A stretch of 64,000 nt of DNA from Pseudomonas sp. P8_241 (GCF_034008315.1 NZ_CP125377.1:496001-560000); one strand, 5' to 3'. Counted from the first letter of the stretch, positions 34,697 to 44,409 are shown. The notes: a model not told the origin generated them from the letters alone. Numbers and translations are program-made.

Positions 34697-36166
34697 ATGG
34701 CTGTCACCAGCGAACGTGCAGGCAACAAACCGTTGATCGAGAAACGCTCGATCGACTACATCCCGGAAGCGGAAAGACACGGTCGTCTGTTCAGCCAGTT
34801 CACCCTGTGGATGGGGGCCAACCTGCAAATCACCGCGATTGTCACCGGCGCATTGGCGGTGGTGCTCGGCGGTGATGTGTTCTGGTCGCTCATCGGTTTG
34901 CTGATCGGGCAATTGCTCGGCGGTGGCGTGATGGCGTTGCATGCGGCGCAAGGGCCCAAGCTTGGCTTGCCGCAGATGATCTCCAGCCGGGTGCAGTTCG
35001 GCGTTTATGGCGCGGCCATCCCGATTGTGCTGGTCTGCTTGATGTACCTGGGCTTTACCGCAACGGGAACCGTGCTTTCCGGCCAGGCGCTGGGCCAGTT
35101 GTTTGGGGTCAGCGACACCGTCGGCATCCTGCTTTTTGCCAGTGTCATCGTGCTGGTCACGGTGCTCGGTTATCGGGTGATCCATTGGATCGGCCGTGTT
35201 GCCAGTGTCATTGGCGTGATTGCCTTTGTTTATCTGTTCAGCCGTCTGATGAGCCAGGTTGACGTTGGCGCGCTGTTGCAAATCCGCCACTTCAGCTGGA
35301 GCAGTTTCCTGCTGGCGGTGTCGCTCGCGGCGTCCTGGCAGATCGCCTTCGGCCCCTATGTGGCTGACTATTCCCGCTACTTGCCGAGCAAAGTTTCCTC
35401 GGTAAAGACCTTTTTTGCCGCAGGCGCAGGTTCGGTCATTGGTGCACAGGTAGCGATGGTTCTCGGCGTGTTCGCTGCCGCGTCGGCCAACGGGCAATTC
35501 GCCGGCCACGAAGTGGCCTACATCGTTGGTCTGGGTGGTACCGGTGCTACCGCTGCGCTGCTGTACTTCAGCATCGCGTTCGGCAAGGTCACCATCTCCA
35601 CGCTGAACTCCTACGGCAGCTTCATGTGCATTGCGACCATCATCAGCGGCTTTCGCGGTGAGCTGAAAGTAACGCGCTTGCAGCGTCTGGTGTTCGTGCT
35701 GGTCATCGTCGGTGCTGCGACCCTGATGGCGTTGCTCGGCCAGCACTCGTTCCTCGGTGCATTCAAGTCCTTCATCCTGTTCTTGCTGGCGTTCTTCACG
35801 CCCTGGAGCGCGATCAACCTGGTGGATTACTACTGCATCACCCGCGAACGCTATGACGTGCCGGCGCTGGCCGATCCGAACGGTCGTTACGGCCGCTGGA
35901 ACACTCTCGGGATCAGCGTCTATGTTTTCGGTGTGTTGGTGCAGCTGCCGTTCATCTCCTCCAAGTTCTATACCGGTCCGCTGGTGGATGCCCTGGGGGG
36001 AGTGGATATTTCCTGGATCATCGGCCTGGTGCTGCCCGCCGCCCTGTATTACCTGTGCGCAAAAAAATGGCACGGCACAGTGCCCGATCAACTGATCCTG
36101 CCGGTCGAGCAGGACGCCGTCATCGAACAAAAGCTGAGCACCGGCCGCGCTGCGGCGCAGGCCTGA
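34697..36166 (+). CDS. NCS1-family cytosine/purine-type permease, likely urocanate transporter
   Basis: Inner-membrane secondary transporter of 489 residues with about 12 hydrophobic helices. It belongs to the nucleobase-cation-symport-1 family (CodB-like), seen in GRLFSQFTLWMGANLQI near the N-terminus, LLGGGVMALHAAQGPKLGLPQM and FLLAFFTPWSAINLVDYYCITR. In P. fluorescens SBW25 the equivalent position in the hut locus holds a permease implicated in urocanate uptake, which is the most likely role here. The general family substrates are cytosine, uracil, thiamine, allantoin and hydantoins. An AGAGG ribosome-binding site precedes the ATG. hutX follows. Confidence 0.88.
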   Translation: MAVTSERAGNKPLIEKRSIDYIPEAERHGRLFSQFTLWMGANLQITAIVTGALAVVLGGDVFWSLIGLLIGQLLGGGVMALHAAQGPKLGLPQMISSRVQFGVYGAAIPIVLVCLMYLGFTATGTVLSGQALGQLFGVSDTVGILLFASVIVLVTVLGYRVIHWIGRVASVIGVIAFVYLFSRLMSQVDVGALLQIRHFSWSSFLLAVSLAASWQIAFGPYVADYSRYLPSKVSSVKTFFAAGAGSVIGAQVAMVLGVFAAASANGQFAGHEVAYIVGLGGTGATAALLYFSIAFGKVTISTLNSYGSFMCIATIISGFRGELKVTRLQRLVFVLVIVGAATLMALLGQHSFLGAFKSFILFLLAFFTPWSAINLVDYYCITRERYDVPALADPNGRYGRWNTLGISVYVFGVLVQLPFISSKFYTGPLVDALGGVDISWIIGLVLPAALYYLCAKKWHGTVPDQLILPVEQDAVIEQKLSTGRAAAQA

Positions 36167-36235
36167 CTGGACGTGGACAGGGCTGGATGCCTTTTGACTG
36201 CCGTAAGCCCATTCATGATTAGGAGCGTCAAGACA

Positions 36236-37204
36236 ATGAAATCGAACAAGACCCTGCTGACCACATTGCTTTCCATGGGCCTGCTGGCCAGCGCCGGCGC
36301 CACGCAGGCGGCGGGTTGGTGCGAGTCGGGGAAACCTGTGAAATTCGCCGGTCTGAACTGGGAAAGCGGCATGCTGCTGACCGACGTGTTGCAGGTCGTG
36401 CTTGAGAAAGGCTACGACTGCAAGACCGACAGCCTGCCGGGTAACTCCATCACCATGGAAAACGCCCTGAGCAGCAACGATATTCAAGTATTCGCCGAAG
36501 AATGGGTCGGCCGCAGCGAGGTCTGGAACAAGGCCGAGAAGGCCGGCAAGGTCGTCGGTGTCGGCGCTCCTGTAGTCGGTGCTGTCGAAGGCTGGTACGT
36601 GCCGCGCTACGTGATCGAAGGCGATGCCAGCCGCAAGCTCGAAGCCAAGGCGCCAGACCTGAAAAACATCGCCGACCTGGGCAAGTACGCCACGGTGTTC
36701 AAGGATCAGGAAGAGCCGACCAAAGGCCGCTTCTACAACTGCCCGGCCGGTTGGACCTGTGAGCTCGACAACAGCGAAATGCTCAAAAGCTACGGCCTGG
36801 AAAGCACCTACACCAACTTCCGCCCAGGCACCGGCCCGGCGCTGGATGCCGCCGTGCTGTCGAGCTACAAGCGCGGAGAGCCGATCCTGTTCTATTACTG
36901 GTCGCCGACGCCGCTGATGGGCCAGGTCGACCTGGTCAAGCTTGAAGAAAAACCGGGCGTGGACAAGACCGTGACCATCAAGGTCGGCCTGTCCAAGACC
37001 TTCCATGACGAAGCCCCGGAACTGGTGGCCGTACTGGAAAAGGTCAACCTGCCGATCGACCTGCTGAACCAGAACCTGGGGCGCATGGCCAAGGAGCGGA
37101 TTGCTTCGCCGAAACTGGCGAAAATCTTCCTCAAGGAACATCCTGAAGTCTGGCACCAGTGGGTGAGCGAAGACGCTGCCAGGAAAATCGACGCGGCCTT
37201 GTAG
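36236..37204 (+). CDS. hutX: ABC transporter substrate-binding protein HutX (OpuAC/ProX family)
   Basis: Periplasmic binding protein of the glycine-betaine/proline class, here most likely for histidine. It has 322 residues with a signal peptide (MKSNKTLLTTLLSMGLLASAGATQAAG). The mature protein carries WESGMLLTDVLQVVLEKGY and GEPILFYYWSPTPLMG, typical of the OpuAC fold with its aromatic ligand box. The two cysteines in the N-terminal lobe could pair. The start follows AGGAG by ten bases; upstream ATGs lack one. A perfect hairpin lies in the gap to hutW. Confidence 0.9.
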   Translation: MKSNKTLLTTLLSMGLLASAGATQAAGWCESGKPVKFAGLNWESGMLLTDVLQVVLEKGYDCKTDSLPGNSITMENALSSNDIQVFAEEWVGRSEVWNKAEKAGKVVGVGAPVVGAVEGWYVPRYVIEGDASRKLEAKAPDLKNIADLGKYATVFKDQEEPTKGRFYNCPAGWTCELDNSEMLKSYGLESTYTNFRPGTGPALDAAVLSSYKRGEPILFYYWSPTPLMGQVDLVKLEEKPGVDKTVTIKVGLSKTFHDEAPELVAVLEKVNLPIDLLNQNLGRMAKERIASPKLAKIFLKEHPEVWHQWVSEDAARKIDAAL

Positions 37205-37217
37205 GTCGGGCTTCTCC

Positions 37218-37237
37218 GACTGCCGGCAACGGCAGTC
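37218..37237 (+). other. Perfect hairpin with GCAA tetraloop between hutX and hutW
   Basis: GACTGCCG-GCAA-CGGCAGTC is a perfect eight-base stem closed by a GNRA tetraloop, 14 bases after the hutX stop. No T-run follows, so it is probably not a terminator but an mRNA 3'-end stabiliser that raises hutX over hutWV. Confidence 0.7.
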
Positions 37238-37274
37238 TGATGCTTGATCGCAACCCCTTGATTGAGAGTCTCTT

Positions 37275-38126
37275 ATGTTTCCCGAAAGCTTTACCTTTTC
37301 CATCGCCGACTGGGTCAACGGTTGGGTCGATTCGCTGGTAACCAATTACGGCGACGTGTTCCGCAGCATCTCCGACACCCTGTTGTGGGCCATCGTCAAT
37401 CTCGAAGGCCTGCTGCGTGCGGCACCGTGGTGGCTGATGCTGGCGATCGTGGCCGGCGTGGCCTGGCACGCAACCCGCAAGGTGGTGACCACCGCGGTGA
37501 TCGTCGGTTTGCTGTTCCTGGTCGGCGCGGTCGGCCTCTGGGACAAACTGATGCAGACCCTGGCGCTGATGATGGTGGCGACGGTCATTTCGGTGCTGAT
37601 CGGCATCCCGCTGGGCATCCTCTCGGCGCGCAGCAATCGCCTGCGTTCGGTGTTGATGCCGCTGTTGGACATCATGCAGACCATGCCGAGCTTCGTGTAC
37701 CTGATCCCGGTGCTGATGCTGTTCGGTCTGGGCAAGGTCCCGGCGATTTTCGCCACGGTGATCTATGCCGCACCGCCGCTGATCCGCCTGACAGACCTGG
37801 GCATTCGCCAGGTTGACGGCGAAGTGATGGAAGCGATCAACGCTTTCGGTGCCAACCGCTGGCAGCAATTGTTCGGCGTGCAACTGCCGCTGGCCTTGCC
37901 AAGCATCATGGCGGGTATCAACCAGACCACCATGATGGCCCTGTCGATGGTGGTGATTGCCTCGATGATCGGTGCCCGTGGTTTGGGTGAAGACGTGCTG
38001 GTGGGGATTCAGACCCTCAACGTCGGACGCGGCCTGGAGGCGGGTTTGGCGATTGTGATTCTGGCAGTGGTCATCGACCGCATTACACAGGCGTACGGTC
38101 GGCCACGGCATGAGGTGAGCAAATGA
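37275..38126 (+). CDS. hutW: ABC transporter permease HutW (ProW family)
   Basis: Inner-membrane permease of the HutXWV importer, 283 residues with about seven helices. The conserved coupling loop reads EAINAFGANRWQQLFGVQLPLALPSIMAGINQT. The N-terminal amphipathic part (FTFSIADWVNGWVDSLV) resembles ProW of betaine/choline/histidine transporters. Its stop overlaps the hutV start by four bases, so permease and ATPase are coupled. Confidence 0.92.
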   Translation: MFPESFTFSIADWVNGWVDSLVTNYGDVFRSISDTLLWAIVNLEGLLRAAPWWLMLAIVAGVAWHATRKVVTTAVIVGLLFLVGAVGLWDKLMQTLALMMVATVISVLIGIPLGILSARSNRLRSVLMPLLDIMQTMPSFVYLIPVLMLFGLGKVPAIFATVIYAAPPLIRLTDLGIRQVDGEVMEAINAFGANRWQQLFGVQLPLALPSIMAGINQTTMMALSMVVIASMIGARGLGEDVLVGIQTLNVGRGLEAGLAIVILAVVIDRITQAYGRPRHEVSK

Positions 38127-38953
38127 ACAACGCATCCGTAAGCAAGATCGAAGTCAAAAACGTCTTCAAGATTTTCGGTAACCGTTCCAAGGACGCGCTG
38201 GCCATGGTCGGCCAGGGCAAGACCAAGGAGCAAGTGCTGTCCGAGACGGGTTGCGTGGTCGGCGTGAACGATCTGTCCCTGAGCATCGGCAGCGGCGAGA
38301 TCTTCGTGATCATGGGGTTATCGGGTTCAGGAAAATCCACTCTGGTGCGCCACTTCAACCGCCTGATCGATCCGACCAGCGGCGCGATCCTGGTGGACGG
38401 CGTGGACATCCTGCAATACGACATGGAAGCCCTGCGCGAATTTCGTCGGCGCAAGATCAGCATGGTGTTCCAGAGCTTCGGCCTGTTGCCGCACAAGAGC
38501 GTGCTGGATAACGTCGCCTATGGCTTGAAAATCCGTGGCGAAAGCAAAGCCCTGTGCAACGAACGGGCGCTGCACTGGATCAACACCGTGGGCCTCAAGG
38601 GCTACGAAAACAAATACCCGCATCAGCTGTCCGGTGGCATGCGTCAGCGTGTAGGCCTGGCTCGCGCCCTGGCGGCGGACACCGACATCATTCTGATGGA
38701 CGAAGCGTTCAGCGCCCTCGATCCGCTGATCCGCGCCGAGATGCAAGACCAGTTGCTGGAGCTGCAAAAGACCTTGCACAAGACCATCGTCTTCATCACC
38801 CACGACCTCGACGAGGCCGTGCGCATCGGCAACCGCATCGCGATCCTCAAGGACGGCCGCCTGATCCAGGTCGGCACGCCGCGAGAGATCCTGCATTCGC
38901 CGGCGGATGAGTATGTCGACCGCTTTGTGCAGCGTCGGGCGGCGGTGGTTTAA
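38123..38953 (+). CDS. hutV: ABC transporter ATP-binding protein HutV (ProV family)
   Basis: ATPase of the HutXWV importer, 276 residues. It shows the Walker A sequence GLSGSGKST, the Q-loop MVFQSFGLLPHKSV, the ABC signature LSGGMRQRVGLARALA, the Walker B sequence IILMDEAFSALD and the switch His in FITHDLDEA. It ends shortly after the nucleotide-binding domain and lacks the pair of CBS domains that ProV/OpuAA use for osmotic gating. This fits a nutrient rather than an osmolyte transporter. Confidence 0.93.
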   Translation: MNNASVSKIEVKNVFKIFGNRSKDALAMVGQGKTKEQVLSETGCVVGVNDLSLSIGSGEIFVIMGLSGSGKSTLVRHFNRLIDPTSGAILVDGVDILQYDMEALREFRRRKISMVFQSFGLLPHKSVLDNVAYGLKIRGESKALCNERALHWINTVGLKGYENKYPHQLSGGMRQRVGLARALAADTDIILMDEAFSALDPLIRAEMQDQLLELQKTLHKTIVFITHDLDEAVRIGNRIAILKDGRLIQVGTPREILHSPADEYVDRFVQRRAAVV

Positions 38954-38976
38954 GAAATTTGTGGTGGTTGTGCTGG

Positions 38977-39050
38977 CCCCCATCGCTGGCAAGCCGGCTC
39001 CTACAAGGTGTACACAATCCCTGTAGGAGCTGGCTTGCCAGCGATGGGGT
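38977..39050. repeat. REPIN, GGCTTGCCAGCGA class
   Basis: Inverted arms CCCCATCGCTGGCAAGCCGG and GCTGGCTTGCCAGCGATGGG between hutV and the first HAL-family gene. Confidence 0.9.
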
Positions 39051-39088
39051 CAGTGAAGCTGCATCAATATTCAGGTACGAGGTTAAAG

Positions 39089-40612
39089 ATGTCCCAGGCT
39101 GAAAAAATCGTTATCACCCAAGCGCAAGTCACTTGGCAGGATGTGGTGGCCGTGGCCCGCGATGGCGCACCGCTTGAGCTGTCGGCGCCGATCTGGACAC
39201 GCATCGAAAACGCTCAGGCCATCGTCCAGCGCATCGTTACCAGCGGCGAACGCGCCTATGGCATCAACACCGGTCTGGGCGCGCTGTGCAACGTCTCGCT
39301 GCAGGACGAGCAACTCAGCCAGTTGTCGCGCAACACGCTGCTCAGCCACGCCTGCGGCGTTGGCACACCGCTGACCAACGAACAGACCCGTTCGATCATG
39401 TGCGCCGCCGTCATTAACTACAGCCATGGCAAATCCGGCCTGCACCGCCAGGTCGTCGAAGCGCTGTTGGCGCTGCTCAACCGTGGCATCACTCCGCAAG
39501 TACCGTCCCAGGGTTCTGTGGGCTACCTGACCCACATGGCTCACATCGGCATTGCGTTGTTGGGCGTCGGCAATGTCAGCTATCGCGGGCAGATCGTTTC
39601 CGCTCAGCAGGCATTGGCGGAAGAAGGCTTGCAACCAGTCAAACTCGGTGCCAAAGACGGTTTGTGCCTGGTCAACGGCACACCGTGCATGACCGGCCTG
39701 AGCTGCCTGGCGATTGCCGACGCCACGCGCCTGCTGGAATGGGCCGACGTGGTCGGTGCCATGAGCTTCGAAGCCCAACGCGGACAAATCGACGCGTTCG
39801 ATGCCGAGATCATCGCGCTCAAACCGCACCCTGGCATGCAGCAGGTCGGGATCAACCTGCGAGCCTTGCTCGACGGCAGTGAAGTGATCGCCCAGAGCAA
39901 GGGCATTCGCACGCAAGACGCCCTGAGCATTCGCTCGATCCCGCAGGTGCACGGCGCCGCGCGCGATCAACTGGCGCACGCGACCAAGCAGATCGAAACC
40001 GAGCTCAACAGCGCCACCGATAACCCATTGGTGCTGGGCACCGCGGACAACTACCGCGTCGTTTCCCAGGCCAACCCGCACGGTCAGTCCGTGGCAATGG
40101 CAGCGGATTTGCTGGCCATCGCGATGGCAGAAATCGGCTCCATCGCCGAACGTCGCCTGGACCGCTTGATCAACCCGCATGTCAGCGGTCTGCCGGCGTT
40201 TCTGGTGGCCAACCCGGGAGTGAATTCCGGGATGATGATCGTGCAATACGTCGCCGCCTCGCTGTGCGCGGAAAACCGCCAGTTGGCGCAACCGGCAGTG
40301 TTGGATAACTACGTGACGTCGGGTCTGCAAGAAGACCACCTGAGCCTGGGCACCAACGCGGCGCTGAAACTGCACCGCGCCTTGGAAAACTGCACGCAGA
40401 TCCTCGCCATCGAGTATCTGCTGGCGGCCCAGGCGTTTGAATTCCTGAAAGAGCAGCGCTTCGGCGCGGGCACCGATGCCGCGTGGCGTCTGCTGCGTGA
40501 GCGCGTTCCGGCTTACGATCAGGATCGTTGGCTGGCGCCGGATATTGCCGCTGCTGCTGGCGTTTTGAAAGAAGCGAATTTGCTGCACAAGGTTTTGCCG
40601 AACCTGAACTGA
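39089..40612 (+). CDS. Histidine ammonia-lyase-family paralogue lacking the MIO triad (probable pseudoenzyme)
   Basis: A 507-residue member of the HAL/PAL family, but with its cofactor site missing. Active HALs cyclise Ala-Ser-Gly within [12 protein letters not shown] into the MIO electrophile. Here the segment reads SQGSVGYLTHMAHIG (residues 141-155), so exactly ASG is gone, and downstream alignment resumes without other gaps. The catalytic Tyr of DPYSLR is Leu279 (DALSIR) and the Phe of GNFHxE is Pro330. Tyr57 (YGINTG), His87 (LSHACGVG), the NGT Asn196 and QEDH are kept. Codon use matches its neighbours and the frame is intact, so it is maintained rather than decaying. GAGG precedes the chosen ATG by seven bases. 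It corresponds in position to the first of two hutH genes in related strains. Deamination of histidine by the usual route is not expected. Confidence 0.9.
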   Translation: MSQAEKIVITQAQVTWQDVVAVARDGAPLELSAPIWTRIENAQAIVQRIVTSGERAYGINTGLGALCNVSLQDEQLSQLSRNTLLSHACGVGTPLTNEQTRSIMCAAVINYSHGKSGLHRQVVEALLALLNRGITPQVPSQGSVGYLTHMAHIGIALLGVGNVSYRGQIVSAQQALAEEGLQPVKLGAKDGLCLVNGTPCMTGLSCLAIADATRLLEWADVVGAMSFEAQRGQIDAFDAEIIALKPHPGMQQVGINLRALLDGSEVIAQSKGIRTQDALSIRSIPQVHGAARDQLAHATKQIETELNSATDNPLVLGTADNYRVVSQANPHGQSVAMAADLLAIAMAEIGSIAERRLDRLINPHVSGLPAFLVANPGVNSGMMIVQYVAASLCAENRQLAQPAVLDNYVTSGLQEDHLSLGTNAALKLHRALENCTQILAIEYLLAAQAFEFLKEQRFGAGTDAAWRLLRERVPAYDQDRWLAPDIAAAAGVLKEANLLHKVLPNLN

Positions 40613-40729
40613 TTTCCATACAAAAACCAGCGTGCCAAGGCGCGGCTCCCCATAAGGTAGACGCGACGGACAACGGACATCTCCGGAGCGTCTGGTAGTT
40701 GATAACAAACTCTCAAAAGGAGCACATAA

Positions 40730-42262
40730 ATGACTGCCCTAAACCTGATTCCCGGCCAACTGACCCTCGCTCAGCTGCGTGATGTCTTTCAACAGCCGGT
40801 ACAACTGACCCTCGACAACAGCGCCTCGGCGCAGATCGAAGCCAGCGTTGCCTGCGTGGAACAAATTCTCGCCGAGAACCGTACCGCCTACGGGATCAAC
40901 ACCGGTTTCGGCCTGCTGGCCTCGACCCGCATCGCCAGCGAAGACCTGGAGAATCTGCAGCGTTCGCTGGTGCTGTCCCATGCCGCCGGTGTCGGCCAGC
41001 CGATCAGCGATGAGCTGGTCCGCCTGATCATGGTGCTCAAGGTCAACAGTCTGAGCCGAGGTTTCTCCGGCATTCGTCGCGTGGTGATCGATGCGCTGAT
41101 CGCGCTGATCAACGCCGAGGTTTATCCGCACATTCCTTTGAAAGGCTCGGTCGGTGCGTCCGGTGATTTGGCGCCTCTGGCGCACATGTCGCTGGTGCTG
41201 CTGGGCGAAGGCAAGGCGCGCTACAAGGGCGAGTGGATGGAAGCCACCGAAGCGCTGAAAGTCGCCGGCCTGACTCCGCTGACCCTCGCCGCCAAAGAAG
41301 GCCTGGCGCTGCTCAACGGCACGCAGGTGTCGACCGCGTTTGCCCTGCGTGGCCTGTTCGAAGGCGAAGATCTCTTTGCGGGTGCCTTGGCTCTCGGCGG
41401 CCTCACCGTTGAAGCGGTCCTGGGCTCGCGCTCGCCGTTCGACGCACGCATCCACGCGGCCCGTGGTCAGAAAGGCCAGATCGACGCCGCCGCTGCTTAC
41501 CGCGATCTGCTGGGAGAGCGCAGTGAAGTGTCCGATTCCCACGAGAACTGCGAGAAGGTGCAAGACCCTTATTCCCTGCGTTGCCAGCCGCAAGTCATGG
41601 GCGCCTGCCTGACTCAGTTCCGTCAGGCCGCCGAAGTGTTGGCCGTCGAAGCCAACGCGGTCTCCGACAACCCGCTGGTGTTCGCTGCTGAAGGTGATGT
41701 GATTTCCGGCGGCAACTTCCACGCTGAACCGGTGGCCATGGCGGCCGACAACATGGCGCTGGCCATCGCTGAAATCGGTTCTCTGAGCGAGCGTCGCATC
41801 TCGCTGATGATGGACAAACACATGTCGCAACTGCCGCCGTTCCTGGTGGCCAATGGCGGCGTCAACTCCGGTTTCATGATCGCCCAGGTGACGGCTGCTG
41901 CTCTGGCCAGCGAGAACAAGGCACTGTCCCATCCGCATTCGGTGGACAGTCTGCCGACCTCCGCCAACCAGGAAGATCATGTTTCCATGGCTCCGGCGGC
42001 GGGCAAGCGTCTGTGGGAAATGGCCGAGAACACTCGCGGGATTCTCGCGGTGGAATGGCTGGCGGCGGTGCAGGGGCTGGACTTGCGCAATGGCCTGAAG
42101 ACTTCGACCAAACTGGAACAGGCTCGCGCCATTCTGCGTAAAGAAGTGCCGTTTTATGAGAAGGACCGGTTCTTTGCACCGGACATCAATGCGGCGACTG
42201 AACTGTTGGCTTCGCGGTGCCTGACTGAGCTGGTTCCAACCAAGCTTTTGCCTAGCCTGTGA
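40730..42262 (+). CDS. hutH: Histidine ammonia-lyase
   Basis: Cytosolic tetrameric lyase that converts L-histidine to urocanate and ammonia, the first step of the pathway. The 510-residue protein has the intact MIO-forming triad Ala143-Ser144-Gly145 in [15 protein letters not shown]. It also has Tyr54 (YGINTGFG), His84 (LSHAAGVG), the NGT asparagine, [15 protein letters not shown] and QEDHVSM, that is, every catalytic residue known for the P. putida enzyme. AAAAGGAG lies nine bases before the ATG. It follows the MIO-less paralogue by 117 bases with no transporter gene between them. Confidence 0.97.
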   Translation: MTALNLIPGQLTLAQLRDVFQQPVQLTLDNSASAQIEASVACVEQILAENRTAYGINTGFGLLASTRIASEDLENLQRSLVLSHAAGVGQPISDELVRLIMVLKVNSLSRGFSGIRRVVIDALIALINAEVYPHIPLKGSVGASGDLAPLAHMSLVLLGEGKARYKGEWMEATEALKVAGLTPLTLAAKEGLALLNGTQVSTAFALRGLFEGEDLFAGALALGGLTVEAVLGSRSPFDARIHAARGQKGQIDAAAAYRDLLGERSEVSDSHENCEKVQDPYSLRCQPQVMGACLTQFRQAAEVLAVEANAVSDNPLVFAAEGDVISGGNFHAEPVAMAADNMALAIAEIGSLSERRISLMMDKHMSQLPPFLVANGGVNSGFMIAQVTAAALASENKALSHPHSVDSLPTSANQEDHVSMAPAAGKRLWEMAENTRGILAVEWLAAVQGLDLRNGLKTSTKLEQARAILRKEVPFYEKDRFFAPDINAATELLASRCLTELVPTKLLPSL

Positions 42263-42269
42263 TGCCCCC

Positions 42270-42334
42270 ATCGCTGGCAAGCCGGCTCCTACAGGGGTTC
42301 GTATTCACCCTGTAGGAGCCGGCTTGCTGGCGAT
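42270..42334. repeat. REPIN, GGCTTGCTGGCGAT class
   Basis: Inverted arms ATCGCTGGCAAGCCGGCTCC and GGAGCCGGCTTGCTGGCGAT between hutH and hutI. Confidence 0.9.
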
Positions 42335-42363
42335 TCGATTTTGAATACTGTGGAGACTAAGGG

Positions 42364-43587
42364 ATGAAAACCCTCTGGCAACACTGCCACGTCGCAACCA
42401 TGGCCCAAGGCGTCTACTCGATTATCGAGGACGCGGCCATCGTGACGTCCGGTGCGCTCATCGAGTGGATCGGCCCTCGCGCTGAACTGCCGGCGGGCGA
42501 GTACCCGGCGGTCAACGATTTGAACGGGGCCTGGGTCACGCCGGGCCTGATCGACTGCCACACCCACACGGTGTTCGGCGGTAACCGCAGCGGCGAATTC
42601 GAGCAGCGTCTGCAAGGCGTCAGCTATGCGGACATCGCAGCCAGCGGTGGCGGCATCGCCAGCACAGTGCGTGCCACCCGCGCTGCGAGTGAAGACGAGC
42701 TGTTCGCCAGCGCAGCCAAGCGCCTGAAAAGCCTGATGCGCGATGGCGTTACCAGCATCGAAATCAAATCCGGCTACGGCCTGGACCTGGCCAACGAACG
42801 CAAGATGCTGCGTGTGGCCCGTCGCCTCGGTGCAGAATTGCCGGTCAGCGTTCGCAGCACCTGTCTGGCGGCTCATGCCTTGCCGCCGGAATATGCCGAT
42901 CGTGCCGACGATTACATCGATCACATCTGCGCTGAAATGCTCCCGGCCCTGGCCGCCGAAGGCTTGGTGGACGCCGTGGATGCGTTCTGCGAGTACCTGG
43001 CGTTCTCCCCGGCGCAGGTCGAGCGCGTATTCATCACCGCTCAGAAGCTGGGTTTGCCGGTGAAGCTGCACGCCGAGCAGCTGTCGTCGCTGCACGGCTC
43101 GAGTCTGGCGGCGCGTTACCAGGCGTTGTCCGCCGATCATCTGGAATTCATGACCGAAGACGACGCCATCGCCATGGCCAAGTCCGGCACCGTCGCGGTG
43201 CTGTTGCCCGGGGCCTTTTACTTCCTGCGCGAAACCCAATTGCCGCCGATGGAAGCCCTGCGCAAGCACGGCGTGAAAATCGCCATCGCCAGCGACCTCA
43301 ACCCCGGCACCTCGCCGGCGCTGTCATTGCGCCTGATGCTGAACATGGCCTGCACCTGTTTGCGCATGACCCCGGAAGAAGCCCTGGCCGGTGCGACGAT
43401 CCATGCCGCCACTGCATTGGGCATGGCCGACACCCACGGTTCGCTGGAAGTCGGCAAGGTCGCGGACTTCGTCGCCTGGCAAATCGATCGTCCGGCCGAC
43501 CTGTGTTACTGGCTCGGCGGCGACCTGGAAAAACGCGTCGTGCGCCACGGCGTCGAATCAAGTTTGCAGGAGATCTGCTGTGGATAA
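42364..43587 (+). CDS. hutI: Imidazolonepropionase
   Basis: Metal-dependent amidohydrolase that opens 4-imidazolone-5-propanoate to N-formimino-L-glutamate, step three of histidine degradation. The 407-residue protein has the metal motif [16 protein letters not shown] (about 62-77), the substrate-loop [16 protein letters not shown], the metal His in LHAEQLS and the late Asp in [15 protein letters not shown] lies eight bases before the ATG. Its last eight bases overlap the hutG start, so hutIG is translationally coupled. Confidence 0.97.
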   Translation: MKTLWQHCHVATMAQGVYSIIEDAAIVTSGALIEWIGPRAELPAGEYPAVNDLNGAWVTPGLIDCHTHTVFGGNRSGEFEQRLQGVSYADIAASGGGIASTVRATRAASEDELFASAAKRLKSLMRDGVTSIEIKSGYGLDLANERKMLRVARRLGAELPVSVRSTCLAAHALPPEYADRADDYIDHICAEMLPALAAEGLVDAVDAFCEYLAFSPAQVERVFITAQKLGLPVKLHAEQLSSLHGSSLAARYQALSADHLEFMTEDDAIAMAKSGTVAVLLPGAFYFLRETQLPPMEALRKHGVKIAIASDLNPGTSPALSLRLMLNMACTCLRMTPEEALAGATIHAATALGMADTHGSLEVGKVADFVAWQIDRPADLCYWLGGDLEKRVVRHGVESSLQEICCG

Positions 43588-44383
43588 GGTTCTGAACTTC
43601 AAACAAGGCCGCGTGCCGCTGCTGATCAGCATGCCCCACGCTGGCGTGCGCCTGACGCCTGCGGTCGAAGCCGGGTTGATCCCTGACGCGAAAAGCCTGC
43701 CGGACACCGACTGGCACATTCCGCAGCTCTACGACTTCGCCGCCGAACTGGGCGCCAGTACCCTGGCCGCCGAGTATTCGCGGTTCGTTATCGACCTGAA
43801 CCGCCCGTCCGACGACAAACCGTTATATGTCGGCGCGACCACCGGCCTGTACCCGGCCACGTTGTTCGATGGCGTGCCGTTGTTCCGCGAAGGGCAGGAG
43901 CCTTCCAAAGAACAACGCGCGATTTATCTGGAGCAGATCTGGACGCCGTACCACAGCACACTGCAAAACGAGCTGGCGCGTCTGAAGGCCGAATTTGGCT
44001 ACGCGCTGCTGTTCGATGCGCACTCGATCCGCTCGATCATCCCGCACCTGTTCGACGGCAAGCTGCCGGACTTCAACCTCGGCACCTTCAATGGCGCCAG
44101 TTGCGATCAGCAGTTGGCGACGCAACTGGAAGCCATTTGTGCGCGTCATGACCAATACACCCACGTGCTGAACGGTCGCTTCAAGGGCGGCCACATCACC
44201 CGGCATTACGGCAACCCGGCCGAAAACATCCACGCCGTGCAGCTGGAGCTGGGGCAGTGCACGTATATGGAAGAGTTCGAGCCGTTCCGCTACCGGCCGG
44301 ACCTGGCGGAGCCGACGCAGGTTGTGTTGAAGGAATTGCTGCAAGGGTTGTTGGCGTGGGGCGAAAAGCACTACAGCGCTTAA
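43580..44383 (+). CDS. hutG: N-formylglutamate deformylase
   Basis: Hydrolyses N-formyl-L-glutamate to glutamate and formate, the last step of the five-step route that begins with the HutF product. The 267-residue protein begins at GTG ([20 protein letters not shown] after the first residue), inside the end of hutI, with AGGAG eight bases upstream. Features include [32 protein letters not shown] and a C-terminal part with the acidic [11 protein letters not shown] segment. The presence of both hutF and hutG shows the Pseudomonas-type deiminase pathway rather than direct formiminoglutamase. Confidence 0.95.
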   Translation: MDKVLNFKQGRVPLLISMPHAGVRLTPAVEAGLIPDAKSLPDTDWHIPQLYDFAAELGASTLAAEYSRFVIDLNRPSDDKPLYVGATTGLYPATLFDGVPLFREGQEPSKEQRAIYLEQIWTPYHSTLQNELARLKAEFGYALLFDAHSIRSIIPHLFDGKLPDFNLGTFNGASCDQQLATQLEAICARHDQYTHVLNGRFKGGHITRHYGNPAENIHAVQLELGQCTYMEEFEPFRYRPDLAEPTQVVLKELLQGLLAWGEKHYSA

Positions 44384-44409
44384 ACACGAAACGCTGGCAA
44401 GTGGGCTTT

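Noticed and set aside
39524..39540. Sequencing error or frameshift as the cause of the missing ASG in the HAL paralogue
   Set aside because: The change is a clean in-frame loss of nine bases, the frame stays intact for the rest of the gene, and other active-site residues are also substituted, which an error would not produce.
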